DNA of 64,000 nt from Forficula auricularia (Eukaryota > Arthropoda > Insecta > Dermaptera > Forficulidae). Where the stretch lies: positions 21,801,870-21,865,869 of the forward strand of contig JALMQS010000187.1 in NCBI GenBank assembly GCA_024734495.1, in the 5' to 3' direction. The translations under genes and the position numbers were made by a program. Shown piece after piece: positions 11,330-21,803 of this stretch. How positions within the stretch are numbered: the stretch's first letter is position 1; every line of letters begins with the position of its first letter. Under the pieces are notes generated by a model. The model saw nothing but the letters and a program-made list of their open reading frames with translations, was not told where the DNA came from and ran no database searches.

Positions 11330-12295
11330 ATAACTTGGATTCAGTAGAGACATTCTCGTAATTATTCTAATAAAATCGAATTCTTTTGCAAAATGGGCTT
11401 TTAATTGATTTTCACTTTATTTCCCTAGGCCTTGAGCCTGTTCGTTTAATTTAATCCCCTGCTGTTTAACAATCTCGCCAGCCTTTGTCTTGTTGTTGCC
11501 ATCCGTTCGTTCGAGATTTTCTTGGTACATACCTTGAGCATTTGTATTTTAATCCCTAAGGAAGTAAGCTGCTAGCCTCACTTCCCGCCAATTTAGCATT
11601 TTGTTGTTGAAGAAGCTTTTTCAATACCATTTCCGCTTTTGCCTGTTTTTAGAATTTCTACTGGGATTTCACAGCTACCATAATGGTTTTGGAGCTTGCG
11701 TTGTCCCCTGCAATCCCCTACTTCATGTTTCACCCACCCACCTCCTTCGAAGATTAATTTGAGGTTGTATTTTAAGGAGGTAGAGAATATTTTAAATATA
11801 GTAAATTCAAGAATAAATTAAATATATATTTTAATAAAAAAAGCACACATTTTATAAACTTGGTAAGGTTTTCGTAAATTGTACTGATTTGGCAATTTAT
11901 TTGTCAGCGAGCGGTTTTAGCTAGAACATTTTTAACTATATCTTTCTTTCCAAAGATTACAAAACACATAAATCAATATGGTTAATAGTTTTATATTTAC
12001 ACCTTATTTTTTCCATGAGCTTTTAACGACGTAATTACTCAAAACTTAAAAAACTTAAATTGAAGAGAAAAATTGAAAACTTTTTCGAAGAGTCTGACGT
12101 GTACTGATTTGGCAATTTTATTTTGGTAGTGAACGTTTTGAGTTGGAAAGTTGAAACTTGGCAGAGATGTCTAGTTTATTATTAATATGCATTTACCTTT
12201 CAAATTTTAGTTCTTTTGCTGCAATCGTTGATAATTTTTTTTTCTGATTTTCTCTATTTTTGAGCCGGAAATTTTAATTCCAGAATGCCCAAAGT
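11330..12295. other. No recognised feature
   Basis: Includes somewhat GC-richer sequence at 11400-11760 (CCTTGAGCCTG, CCCACCCACCTCC) but no frame, splice pattern or repeat match that I can defend. Confidence 0.45.
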
Positions 12296-12299
12296 CTAA

Positions 12300-12605
12300 A
12301 TTTTTTTTACTTTATAGAAGCAGATAAAGTATTGTAATCGGTCTCGCGAATTCAAAGTGTCCTCAGGCAAAAACTACAGAACTCATGATCTCAATCAATG
12401 TCACAAATTGTATTATTCATTCAGGTTGGATTTTAGGACATGATGCTTTTGCCAAAAATTTCATTGGCTCCCGTCCAGAACCCAAAAAGTGCGAATTTTT
12501 CATTTAGTTAGTGGGGATGGATGGATGGATGGATGTACTTTGTACTACTATGTTATCATTTTTCTTCGTCGACGACTTTTTCCACACCCTTATCTGATAT
12601 ATTAT
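12300..12605 (-). repeat. Family D repeat, uninterrupted copy
   Basis: Reverse strand runs GGGTGTGGAAAAAGTCGTCG, GATAACATAG, (CATC)n, AAATTCGCACTTTTTGGG, ATTTTTGGCAAAAGCATCAT, CAATTTGTGACATTGATTGA. The same order occurs at 58345-59372, where a hAT element sits at the (CATC)n point. Confidence 0.7.
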
Positions 12606-12619
12606 AAAGAAATAAACAT

Positions 12620-14279
12620 ATTAATATTTAAAATGATTATGGATAAAATCTAGCAACGATCCGTTGTAACTTATTTATTCGGAACATATAAACATTTTAG
12701 CTTCAAAACAGACTTTCCACGATTTTTCGTTCTTAAGGTATTCTAGATATCGGAACTCAAACAGATGTACAGACAGAAACAAAAGAATTATGGTTGAAAA
12801 TGATTTTTCTCTCTAAATTTCCGACATTTTTAAATAATTAGTAGAAAAAAATTGAGTGCATTTAATTGTGTGTCCTCCAGCAGCGCTATAATTTTTATTT
12901 TATTACTAGGTAGGACAGAAGCCCCGTTTGGGTTTGTTGTATAAGAATGGAAATAAAAGTGTTGAAATCGTTATGTTATTCTGATATTCCATTATTTTTG
13001 TTACTCGATTGTTCGAACACATCCCAGTGTAATGTAAAATAATATTTTGGAATATATAAATAATTTTTTACTAAAGAATAATTCGTGATCTCTGAGTTAG
13101 AGAAATAGATTGCAAAAACAATCATATTGCAGATGCTCATTCTTTTATGCATTAAAAACACGAGCAATAGCGAGCTGAATAATTCAAGACATTATCCAGA
13201 CCAAAAATTAGACCTGAACATCAACCTGAAACAATCAAACAATTATATTAGACTCTTTTTGTTATTTCTTTTGTTTTTTATAACATGGTATTTTTTAGGT
13301 TACCAATTAATTACAGTTAGATTATTCTTTTATAATCGATTAACAGTAAAAGTATTCACAAAATCAATATTTTCAATTCTAAAGAGTTTTATATTTACAC
13401 TAGTTAAATTTTTTTTAAATTATTAACTCTTTCATTCGTATTTTCACATCATTAACGTTTAAATTTATATTATTACATGCTTTTATTTGAATTGGTTCCC
13501 ATGTCTGTCTGTCTGTTTGTATACGTGGCTAGATTTTTGTAATTGAATTGTGACTCATACCTAACGGCTTTTTTTTACTTTCACATGTATATTCTATAGA
13601 ATATAATGGGAGAGTATTTCGATGGCCAGTCTGGGTCCTGACACTTTGAGAGCTTGTATCTCAGAGATGAAAAAAGTTAATTTCATTTTGTAACTTCTAC
13701 GTTGAAGGAATCGTTGTCCTTAATAGTTGGAAACAAGATTTAGGACATAAAACCAGAAATTGTGGTCCCCAGAGGCCAAAAAGAGGTCCAAAATCCATTA
13801 GGCAGTGCGTATATTTTTTGAAATTTTCCACATCTAGTTATTTGAGATGACAATAAAATATTTCAATAATTCAAGGGTTTAATAAAGACTTTAAAATATA
13901 TAACGTAAAATTTTTAAAATAATTTTATTGCTTTCAAAATAATTTGCAAGCCAAAAGAGTATTTTCTATTCTTTGTAATGGTTTCTCTCTCAGCGTCACA
14001 CTCACATTTCAAAAACACTTGTTTGTATTTTCTACCATCTAATCTTTCCGGACACAAATATAATAATAAATACTTGCTTTTGTATTCGAATTTTGACTCA
14101 TCTATACAGAGCCGATTTTCTTGACATTTTCTATACATATTCTTTTGCAATGTCAATATATCAATTAATTAATAGAGAAACATATATGGTTTAATTTAAA
14201 GATTATTTTTATATCTAATGCTCTTTGATATAAGTCTGGCACATTTCAAAGGAAGACTAAAATGTTAAATGTATAAAAT
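12620..14279. other. No recognised gene
   Basis: AT-rich. A short dispersed word, TTTTTACTTTCACATGTATA with AGAATATAATGGG, at 13569-13612 recurs near 27786-27829. Nothing else is supported. Confidence 0.45.
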
Positions 14280-14296
14280 AAAATCACTGTTGAATG

Positions 14297-14361
14297 AGAC
14301 AATAAAAGAGTGTGTCTTCTGCTGGAATTATAAATTTTATTTATTTATAATGAGACTATAG
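14297..14361 (-). repeat. PLE terminal inverted repeat, left
   Basis: Reads TGAGACAATAAAAGAGTGTG ... ATGAGACTATAG and is the inverted copy of 17821-17886. It stops at GACTATAG, exactly where the hammerhead core begins in the right copy, so the left repeat lacks the ribozyme core. Confidence 0.85.
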
Positions 14362-14363
14362 TT

Positions 14364-14876
14364 TTTTATCAACAATATAAATTCTATCATGACAAAATTA
14401 AATTTGCCAGCGAAATCGAAAAAGATAAAACACTAAATTATTTAGATGTAGAAATCAAAATTTCAAATAAAAAACATAGTTTTGGAATATTTAGGAAACC
14501 CACAACCACAGACACATTTATAAATAATAATTCCTGCAGACCTATCACACACAAATTAGCAGGTTTCCACTCAATGATTCATAGATTAACCAACATCCCT
14601 TTAGATAAAACAAATTTCAATAAAGAATTAGAAATAATAAAACAAATAGCCGCCAAAAATGGTTACGAGAGAACCCTTATTGACAAACTATTAAAAAAGA
14701 AAATTGAAAAGTCAACTGTGAATCTGATTTATTTCCAACTGTCCGAGCCAGAATCAAAACCAAAATTAATAATCCCATACTATGGAAAAATTTCGGAAAA
14801 TTTAAAATTAAAATTCAAAACTTTAGGATATGAAACTATTTTCAAATCCTCTAGAACATTGGGATCTGATATTAGC

Positions 14877-14877
<1 letters not shown>
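14364..14877 (+). pseudogene. PLE reverse transcriptase, C-terminal fragment
   Basis: Open in frame from 14364 to the microsatellite at 14874. It includes TLNYLDVEI (the xNFLDL-type motif after the RT palm), FGIFRKPTTTDTFINNNS, GFHSMIHRLTNIPL and IIPYYGKISENLKLKF, all typical of the thumb and C-terminal part of Penelope RTs. The catalytic palm (YADD-type) is absent because the element is 5'-truncated. The frame resumes as linker and GIY-YIG domain beyond the nested LINE. Identification rests on the motif order and the downstream GIY-YIG. Confidence 0.8.

Positions 14878-14907
<30 letters not shown>
14874..14907. repeat. AAT microsatellite at LINE insertion point
   Basis: About eleven AAT units, then the LINE sequence begins with ATGGCTGGGATC. 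The LINE's other side also ends in TAATAATAATAAG (about 17293-17303), so the LINE is bounded by TAA repeats on both sides. Confidence 0.9.
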
Positions 14908-17163
14908 TGGCTGGGATCTATTGAAGAGCGATATGCTGAGGTTGTACCTGTGCTGCCTCAAGAATTCACTACTGAGGATATCTTCAAGGCTGTGAAAAGG
15001 ACGAGTAATTGGAAAGCTCCTGGACCGGATAAAATACATAATTTCTGGCTCAAATATTTGACATCTTGCCATGAGTCATTGGCTCTATGTTATACAACCG
15101 CGTTAAATGAACCGGAAACAATTCCTAGATACCTAACGGAAGGAAATACTTACCTACTATATAAGAAAGGAAGTACTACAGAACCAGAAAACTACCGACC
15201 GATAACCTGTCTATCCGTTATGTACAAGCTGTTTACATCTCTGATTAATAATAGAATCTATGAGCATTGCGATGCAAATAATTTGATCGAGGTAGAACAA
15301 AAGGGTTGTATCCGAGGCTCATTAGGCTGTAAGCAGCAACTTACTATCGATGCTATAATTTTAAAACAGGCCCAACTTAAAAAACGCAACCTGCACATCG
15401 GGTATATAGATTACTCGAAAGCTTTCGACTCTGTGCCTCATGACTGGCTGATAAGAGTGCTAGAAATCTACAAAATTCCTCTTAATATTATACACTGTTT
15501 GCATACAATGATGAAAACATGGAGAACCAATATTCACATCAATAATAACAACATCGGGAATATAAATATTAAAAGAGGAATTTTCCAGGGAGACTCTTTA
15601 TCCCCAGTATGGTTCTGCTTAGCCTTAAATCCTCTCTCGGTATTGTTGAAGAAAAAAGATATGGGTTATAAGCTTGCGAGAAATGATAGAAGAATAACGC
15701 ACCTCCTATACATGGATGATCTTAAGGTTTATGCCGACACTAGTCCAAAGCTGAACTCCTTAATAACAACTATAAGAAATTTCAGCGAGGATATTAACAT
15801 GGCATTTGGAGTTGATAAATGTTCTATCATAAATATTAAAAAAGGCAAGACGGAATATTTGGGAGAGACTGTGGAGGACATCGTCGAACTTGGGCAGGAT
15901 AATATGTATAAATACCTAGGGATCCCTCAAAATATGAAGATCAACCATAAACAACTAAAGGAAATGTTCACTGAAAAGTACAGGAAGAGACTAACAAAGA
16001 TCCTGAACACCAAACTATCAGGAAAAAACATAATTACTGCCATAAATACCTGGGCGGTTCCTGTGCTTACGTACTCCTTCGGAATTGTGAAATGGACCGA
16101 AACTGACCTGGACAGTCTGGATAGGCTCAGTAGAGGTATTCTTAGGAAATTTCGTTGTCGACATCCAAGTTCCTCCGTCACACGGCTGTATTTGAAACGT
16201 AAAGAAGGAGGAAGGGGGTTAATCAACATCTTTAACCTATGTAGAACCCAAGAAGAAAACATAAGAAATAAATTCTTATGTTCTGATGATGACCTCATTA
16301 AATCTGTCATAAGGGCTGACGAGGGGTATACTCCACTGAATCTGAGCTGTCATGCGTTTGTGATTCCAAAAAAAGAGCTTAAACCCTGGAAAGAGAATAT
16401 TCTCCACGGGAAATTCCCAAATCTCTTAGACGAAGATCATATCGACAGGAGTGCTTCTCTACAATGGCTGGCCGATGGCTCTCTCTATCCTGAGACGGAA
16501 GGATTCATTATGGCTATCCAAAATAGAATAATAAGAACCAAAAATTATGAGAAGCACATACTGAAGTTAAATGTGACGGATAAGTGTAGGCGATGTGATT
16601 GTATGGGTGAGTCCATCGAACATATTATGGCAGGGTGTCCAACACTATCTGAGAATGCCTACCTTGGAAGGCACAATCAAGTGGCCAAATTGATCCACCA
16701 ACAGCTAGGAATCAAATATGGCTTATTGGATACGAAAACACCTCCCTACTATAAATACCAGCCGGTGCCTGTCGTAGAATCGGGAAAATACATCTTATAC
16801 TGGGACAGGCCTGTGTTAACTGATAGGACCATCGCTTATAACCGACCCGATATTCTTCTAATAGATTTTAACACAAGTTCAGGGATACTCATTGATATCG
16901 CTGTTCCTCTGACACATAACATCAAAAGGACAGAGGCAGAGAAAAAGAACAAATATGAGGAACTCGCCTGGCAAATTAAAGAGATCTGGAAACTGGATAG
17001 GGTCTCCATCTACCCATTAGTGATATCCGTTGAGGGGGTTGTCTCTAACAACTTTAATAAGAACATTGAGAAACTTGGGCTGCCAAACACCATCTTGAAG
17101 CATGCACAGAAGGCAACTATATTACAAACCTGCCATATCGTGCGCAAGTTTCTCAATAATTGA
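14908..17163 (+). CDS. R4/Dong-type reverse transcriptase-endonuclease (partial)
   Basis: Catalyses target-primed reverse transcription in its family. The frame is open through the AAT repeat (counting residues from 14830, where the frame enters from the PLE) and ends TGA at 17161-17163. RT motifs in order: WKAPGPDKI, ENYRPITCLSVMYKL, QKGCIRGSLG, YIDYSKAFDSV (Asp ~194), GIFQGDSLSP, and YMDD at ~294-297. The C-terminal endonuclease has a CCHC knuckle, CRRCDCMGESIEHIMAGC (~586-603), and RPD (672-674) with ILIDIAV (Asp ~689), matching the restriction-like endonuclease of R2/R4 elements. No stop or frameshift is seen in ~750 codons, so the insertion is fairly young. The N-terminal zinc finger/Myb region is missing. 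The isoleucine run is only the translated microsatellite. Confidence 0.85.
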   Translation, partial: WLGSIEERYAEVVPVLPQEFTTEDIFKAVKRTSNWKAPGPDKIHNFWLKYLTSCHESLALCYTTALNEPETIPRYLTEGNTYLLYKKGSTTEPENYRPITCLSVMYKLFTSLINNRIYEHCDANNLIEVEQKGCIRGSLGCKQQLTIDAIILKQAQLKKRNLHIGYIDYSKAFDSVPHDWLIRVLEIYKIPLNIIHCLHTMMKTWRTNIHINNNNIGNINIKRGIFQGDSLSPVWFCLALNPLSVLLKKKDMGYKLARNDRRITHLLYMDDLKVYADTSPKLNSLITTIRNFSEDINMAFGVDKCSIINIKKGKTEYLGETVEDIVELGQDNMYKYLGIPQNMKINHKQLKEMFTEKYRKRLTKILNTKLSGKNIITAINTWAVPVLTYSFGIVKWTETDLDSLDRLSRGILRKFRCRHPSSSVTRLYLKRKEGGRGLINIFNLCRTQEENIRNKFLCSDDDLIKSVIRADEGYTPLNLSCHAFVIPKKELKPWKENILHGKFPNLLDEDHIDRSASLQWLADGSLYPETEGFIMAIQNRIIRTKNYEKHILKLNVTDKCRRCDCMGESIEHIMAGCPTLSENAYLGRHNQVAKLIHQQLGIKYGLLDTKTPPYYKYQPVPVVESGKYILYWDRPVLTDRTIAYNRPDILLIDFNTSSGILIDIAVPLTHNIKRTEAEKKNKYEELAWQIKEIWKLDRVSIYPLVISVEGVVSNNFNKNIEKLGLPNTILKHAQKATILQTCHIVRKFLNN

Positions 17164-17300
17164 AGATTATCCGGAGGATCATGTGGGCCAGAGTGAATTC
17201 TCTTTCCACATCGACCGAGCCTAATCCCAAATAAGATCTGAAGGGATAGGTGAAATTTTTCCAGCGCAAGCTGAGAAAGTGCATTAACTCGGATAATAAT
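14908..17300 (+). mobile_element. Dong/R4-type LINE, 5'-truncated
   Basis: Non-LTR retrotransposon with RT followed by a restriction-like endonuclease, bounded by TAA repeats on both sides. Dong of the R4 clade is known to insert in TAA repeats, which matches. The 5' part with the DNA-binding domains is missing. The 3' UTR (17164-17292) includes GGATCATGTGGGCCAGAGTG and ends CATTAACTCGGATAATAATA. A second copy of this 3' end lies inverted at 29269-29787. Confidence 0.8.
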
Positions 17301-17645
17301 AATAAGAAAGACAAAATTCAAAAAATGGACATAAAAGGTGTCTATTCCATAACATGTGGAGAATGTAATTCGACCTATATAGGAAAAACAGAACGAAATT
17401 TAAACACACGCATTTCGGAACACAAAAGAGTTTTTAAAGGGGGTTCGGGATATAGTGCATTTGCAGAGCATTTAATCTCCGAGAAACATTGTTTTCCAGA
17501 TGAATCAAATATTAAATTAATTAGATCAGAATCAGATCCCTTAAAAATTAGTATTTTCGAATCGTTAGAAATTTTAAAATCATATAATAATTTACCAAAA
17601 AAATTCTTAAATCGAAAAATAGAAATTCTTAAAGCTTTATTTTAA
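17293..17645 (+). CDS. PLE GIY-YIG endonuclease domain (partial ORF)
   Basis: Reads KDKIQKMDIKGVYSITCGEC then TYIGKTERNLNTRISEHKRV and ends IEILKALF before TAA at 17643-17645. GVY and YIG are the name-giving motifs, the Arg in NTRISEH is the expected catalytic Arg, and the CGEC pair is typical of Penelope GIY-YIG domains. It is the C-terminal domain of the same PLE protein as the RT piece at 14364-14877, from which it is cut off by the nested LINE. No stop codons, so decay is modest. Confidence 0.85.
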
Positions 17646-17794
17646 AAATAGCCACTCAAATAAAAACTTCATTAACGCCACCTACAGCCAAAATAAAACA
17701 GTAGTAAAGTATAAATTTCAATTCTTAACTTGGCCACATGAAAAATTTTAACCTTTCATTCATAAATTAATTCCTGTGAATCAATTGTAATAGA

Positions 17795-17829
17795 CTGATG
17801 AAGAGGGCAAAGCCCTCGAAACTATAGTC
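17795..17829 (+). ncRNA. Hammerhead ribozyme-like motif, PLE 3' end
   Basis: CTGATGA (17795-17801), a perfect 6-bp stem II GAGGGC-AAA-GCCCTC (17803-17817), GAAAC (17818-17822), TATA, then GTC (17827-17829), after which cleavage would occur. All invariant core bases are present. Helix III is very short and contained in the palindrome CTATAG. PLEs are known to carry minimal hammerheads with short helix III that are thought to work as dimers. Activity is inferred. Confidence 0.8.
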
Positions 17830-17886
17830 TCGTTATAAATAAATAAAATTTATAATTCCAGCAGAAGACACACACTTTTATTGTCT
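17821..17886 (+). repeat. PLE terminal inverted repeat, right
   Basis: ACTATAGTCTCGTTATAAAT ... CCAGCAGAAGACACAC ... TTTTATTGTCTCC, the inverted copy of 14297-14361. It contains the hammerhead cleavage side. Confidence 0.85.
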
Positions 17887-18179
17887 CCTTCAATATATAA
17901 AAATTCTGCTACTCTCGGCACAAAACTTTCAATTTAATAAAATCACTGTTTTAAAAAACACACTTTTATTTCAAAATGCCCTAAAAAGTAGAAAATGTAT
18001 GTTTCTTTTCATAGGAAAAAATTCCACAATTCATATGGCAAAACAGTCTTAAAATTTAATTAAAATAAGCTCCCACGCTTTTAGATATAGTCATTTGAGC
18101 ATTAAATTTTTTTTGGTACAGAAGAAAAATATATTTAATACTGAGAATTTTTTTTAAAGTATATTTTTATTTTATACGT

Positions 18180-18700
18180 TTTAGTCTTTGAAATGACGAA
18201 AATAACGCTACCGAAGGGGGAGTAGGGGACGCAGTGCGAACAATCAAAAAGAAAATATTTTAAAAGTAGGGGCTTGCGAAGGGGGTGAACTTAATCTGTT
18301 GGCGAGGGGGGCACAGGTTATATTAAACTACCAAGGTAAAAAATGTCAGCATTTTCTTAAGTGGTGACCCTTTGTAAAATTTTCTCTCTTGAACAAGGGT
18401 GCAAAAAGATATTTTAACGAAATTATATTTTTTATCCTTAAATAAAATATTCTTTTAAAAAGTTTCGTAGATTTTCATCTATAAAAAATAATTTTCATAA
18501 AGAGGGAGATCCTTTATAAAATTTTCTCAAAAATATATTTTTTTATTTTTTTTTTTAACGAAATTATATTTTTTCTTTTTTATATAAAATATTCAAATTA
18601 ACGCAAGTTTAATAATAAGAAATGAAGGGGTTTAAGGTAGGGGACGAACCAAGTAATTGGCGGGAGGCACAGGTGACCTTAGTTAGCTCACCAATTGCAA
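18180..18700 (+). repeat. Dispersed GGGG-rich repeat (family L)
   Basis: Alternates GGCGAGGGGGGCACAGGT-like words with TTTGTAAAATTTTCTCTCTTGA and AACGAAATTATATTTTT. A second copy with the same alternation lies at 27880-28350. No coding capacity. Confidence 0.45.
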
Positions 18701-18729
18701 AACTTGTATGCACTTAATGTATCTGAATC

Positions 18730-19040
18730 AATTTGCTTTGATATTTTTTTTTCCTCTAAAATAAGAAATCTGAAAATCTACTGAAAAGTTTTCGAAAAAA
18801 AGTGTTAATTTTAAATTTTGAATCTGGAACTAGATTTCAAGATTTCCGGAAAAAATTATCACCATTTTGGTTTATTTCTGGCTCGAATTTCATTACATAT
18901 AAATATTTTACCTGCAAACTTTTTGATTGAATGTATAGAACTATAATTAGATATAATTAGATACCGACCTGAAAGAAAAATTTAATAATGTCTCTTTATT
19001 ATAATTTTAGAATAATTATCTAACCAGAAACAAATATAAA
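18730..19040 (+). mobile_element. Truncated hAT MITE interior
   Basis: Shares AAAGTTTTCGAA, TCAAGATTTCCG, TTTTACCTGCAAACTTT, TGTATAGAACT and GAAAGAAAAATTTAATAATG with the hAT MITE at 21310-21795. Both TIRs are missing. Confidence 0.6.
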
Positions 19041-19154
19041 TAAATATTACCACTTGATATAACTTTTTGTAAGAATGTATGTGTTTGCATATACGAGAAG
19101 CTGTTTTAAAGAATAAAATTTACGAAAAGTAAAATTAGAAGCTCACTATTAGGT

Positions 19155-19382
19155 AAAATAAATTATAGTTTAAAAAAAATAAAAAACACGCTAATACACT
19201 AAAAAGTACATAATAATGTAATAATCAAAAAGTGTGGGGCGCAGAACCATGTATAATTTTAATTAATTTAGACAAAGTGCCCCACGCTTTTTGATTATTA
19301 CATTATTATGTACTTTTTAGTACATTATAATGTACTTTTTAGTGCATTAGCGTGTTTTTTAGTTTTTTTAAACTATAATTTA
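19155..19382. repeat. Long hairpin (~85-100-bp arms)
   Basis: Left arm: TATAGTTTAAAAAAAATAAA, ACACGCTAATACACTAAAAA, GTACATAATAATGTAATAAT, CAAAAAGTGTGGGGC. The right arm from 19278 is its inverse, starting GCCCCACGCTTTTTG. The right arm carries an extra tandem copy of GTACTTTTTAGT. The spacer is ~37 bp. Confidence 0.85.
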
Positions 19383-19389
19383 CATATTA

Positions 19390-20515
19390 TTTTACCTTTT
19401 AGTCTTAATTATTTTTATAAACAGTTTATTAACAGTTTGCGGAATTAACAGAATGAAATGTGTTTTAATTTATATAATTTCATTTAAATTGAATAAACAA
19501 TTATTTTAATAGAGAAATATTTGTGGAATTTAACAGAACAAAAGTTCCATTGATACATCATTCATACATAAATACATAAACCGTGTAATAGTAATAAAAT
19601 TCTTATTTTTAAATACCATTCTTCATCTTATATTTAAATTTTGTAAAATATTTATTATTTCAGTAATTAAAACTTGTACAATAAAACCTCGTATAGTAAA
19701 CATTTTTATTTTTAATAATATTTATGATTAGATCAAAATGTCTGTTAGTGTTTGTGTGGTTGGGTAGTGTAATATATATTTTAACCAGTAATAGGTGGTC
19801 ATAACACCTGTAGAACTGTATTTGATTTTGTAAATTTGTCATGGAATTTATTACATTCAGATGATTATATGTTATTTTATTTATTTAAAAGTTTATTCTT
19901 CTAAAATATTGATTTTTAATTAATGATGAAAAGTTAAGTGAAAATCACTTGATGCACACGCTACTTTTTTAAAAATAATCTCAAATCATTTGGTCATGTC
20001 TTGAATACGTTTTTATTTTATCTGGAATTATTTTCCTTTCTGATATCTAATCAAGTAACGGAATTCTTTTCCCTTTGCTTCTGTTTTTGAATTGAAAATT
20101 GAAATCCATTTATTTCATTCTGTGTCGAGCAGCCAGTGGGGCAAGTGCTTAATAATATTAGTTGTCGTTTCTAAGTGTCGCCTTTTGTCAATTTTTGTTG
20201 GCTACTTCATTGTGGAGAATTGTGCAAACACTTCAAACCTTCATGTGTACATAGACCAGGTAAACATTTAAATACAATTTTTAAAGTCTTTTCTATAATT
20301 TAATGATTCCAACAATAACAATACACATCTACATAATATATTTAGAATAATAGAATATATATAAAATGAGAAAATTATTACAAATACAGACTATTGCTAA
20401 ATAATTGAGAAATGTAAGTCCCCTTTTTTAAAATAAATTGAGAAAAACTCTCAAACCCACGCGGAGAAACCCGAAAAATCTCTAATGACATAGAACCCAT
20501 CCGCTGAAACCTCAA
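19390..20515. other. No recognised feature
   Basis: AT-rich; nothing supported beyond random short frames. Confidence 0.45.
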
Positions 20516-20520
20516 TGAAC

Positions 20521-21081
20521 ATATATATAGAATCGGGTTCTCGAAAACGACTCTAACGATTTCGCTAAAAATTTGTGTACTTATCAAGTCTCATGAGTTA
20601 TTGGTCGGTAATAAATTTTAATCCGATTGAAATAAAGGAAGGGGGTGTAAATTAGTCATGTCGCAAAATACATATTTTAATTGTTCATATCTCGTCTTCG
20701 GTAAGTCTCAGAGCCTTGAAATTTGAAACTTAAGCTATCTAGAGGCTACAAGAAGTATAACAAGATTTTGGATAAAATTGAAAAACCGGAAGTTGATGTT
20801 TACGTACTTTTAAGAATGTACTTCCCATTCGTTTCGCAACCATAAGTCACAGGGCTAGGAAATTTGAAACTTAAGCTCGATATAAGCTAGAAGGGCTACA
20901 GCAATTTTTTTCTTGAAATTGGAACACCGGAAGTTGACATTTTAATGAAAGATTTTTCGTTTTTTTTGATTTTCTCAAAAACCGCATTAACGATTTTTTT
21001 AAAAATTGGTGTACTTATCAAGTGCCATGAGTTATTAAGCTATTTAGAGGCAAAAAGTTACCGAGCATGCCCCAGGCACTG
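20521..21081 (+). repeat. Family A repeat, copy 3
   Basis: ATATATAGAATCGGGTTCTC, ACTCTAACGATTTCG, ATCCGATTGAAATAAAGGAA, CTCGTCTTCGGTAAGTC, GCAAAAAGTTACCGAGCATG, CCCCAGGCACTG. The hairpin arm is shortened compared with other copies. Confidence 0.7.
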
Positions 21082-21309
21082 TAAATAATATACCTACTAT
21101 TAAACAATTTTTTTATTTTCTAATATAAAATCATGTAGGTATAGTGAACATCTAAAAATTTATATTTTAAGAGATAGGTATTAATTAAATTATCAAAATG
21201 TCTGTAAGAGTGTGTGTTGCCAAATTTTGGGTACCTACGCTCGAGCTCGAAAATCAATGTAGGCATTAAAACGAAATTTTATATTTATATCGACACTGAC
21301 ACTATAAAG

Positions 21310-21795
21310 CAGGGCTGTCTAACTTGTGATCGGACATAAAATTATAAACTTCCTTAAAACATTGAGATTTTTATGTATTTGCTGAAAAACATATCTGATA
21401 CAATTTACCCTGATTATTTTTTTTTTTCAAAATAAGAAGAAATTGGTAAATCTACCCAAAAGTTTTCGAAGAATGAAAGGCAGGTTTTCAATCTTGAATG
21501 TGAAAAAATTTATCAAGATTTCCGAAAAAATAATCACAATTTTGGCAAATTTTGTTTCCATTTTTATAAGATATAAATAATTATTTTACCTGCAAACTTT
21601 CTCAATTAATGTATAGAACTTCAATCAAACATTGAACTGAAAGAAAAATTTAATAATGTCTCTTTATTAGAATTTTATAAAACTTATCTACCAAAAAGAA
21701 AATATTCCTGGCTTCACAATATAATATCTGCGGCCCGACACAATTTTTTCTTCTTAAAATGTGGCCCGTGTAATCCAAAAGGTTAGACAATCCTG
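21310..21795. mobile_element. hAT MITE (486 bp)
   Basis: Left end CAGGGCTGTCTAACTTG; right end GGTTAGACAATCCTG (inverted CAGGATTGTCTAACC). The subterminal CGGCCCGACAC and GTGGCCCGTG words are typical of hAT ends. Flanks CTATAAAG (21302-21309) and CTTTAAAT (21796-21803) agree at 6 of 8 bases. No transposase. Confidence 0.7.
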
Positions 21796-21803
21796 CTTTA
21801 AAT

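Larger units (their letters stand above)
14292..17939 (+). mobile_element. Penelope-like element with nested LINE
   Basis: A Penelope-like retroelement flanked by a perfect 12-bp direct repeat AAAATCACTGTT (14280-14291 and 17940-17951). It has inverted terminal repeats of ~65 bp (14297-14361 and 17821-17886), the C-terminal part of the PLE RT, a linker, and a GIY-YIG endonuclease. A hammerhead-like motif lies just inside the right repeat. The RT N-terminus is missing, so the copy is 5'-truncated and cannot move by itself. A Dong/R4-type LINE is inserted in the linker between RT and GIY-YIG. PLEs typically have such inverted flanks and variable-length target duplications. Confidence 0.85.

Noticed and set aside
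13127..13426. 99-codon frame rich in Phe/Leu/Ile
   Set aside because: Composition expected from AT-rich DNA; no homology, no initiation or splice context.
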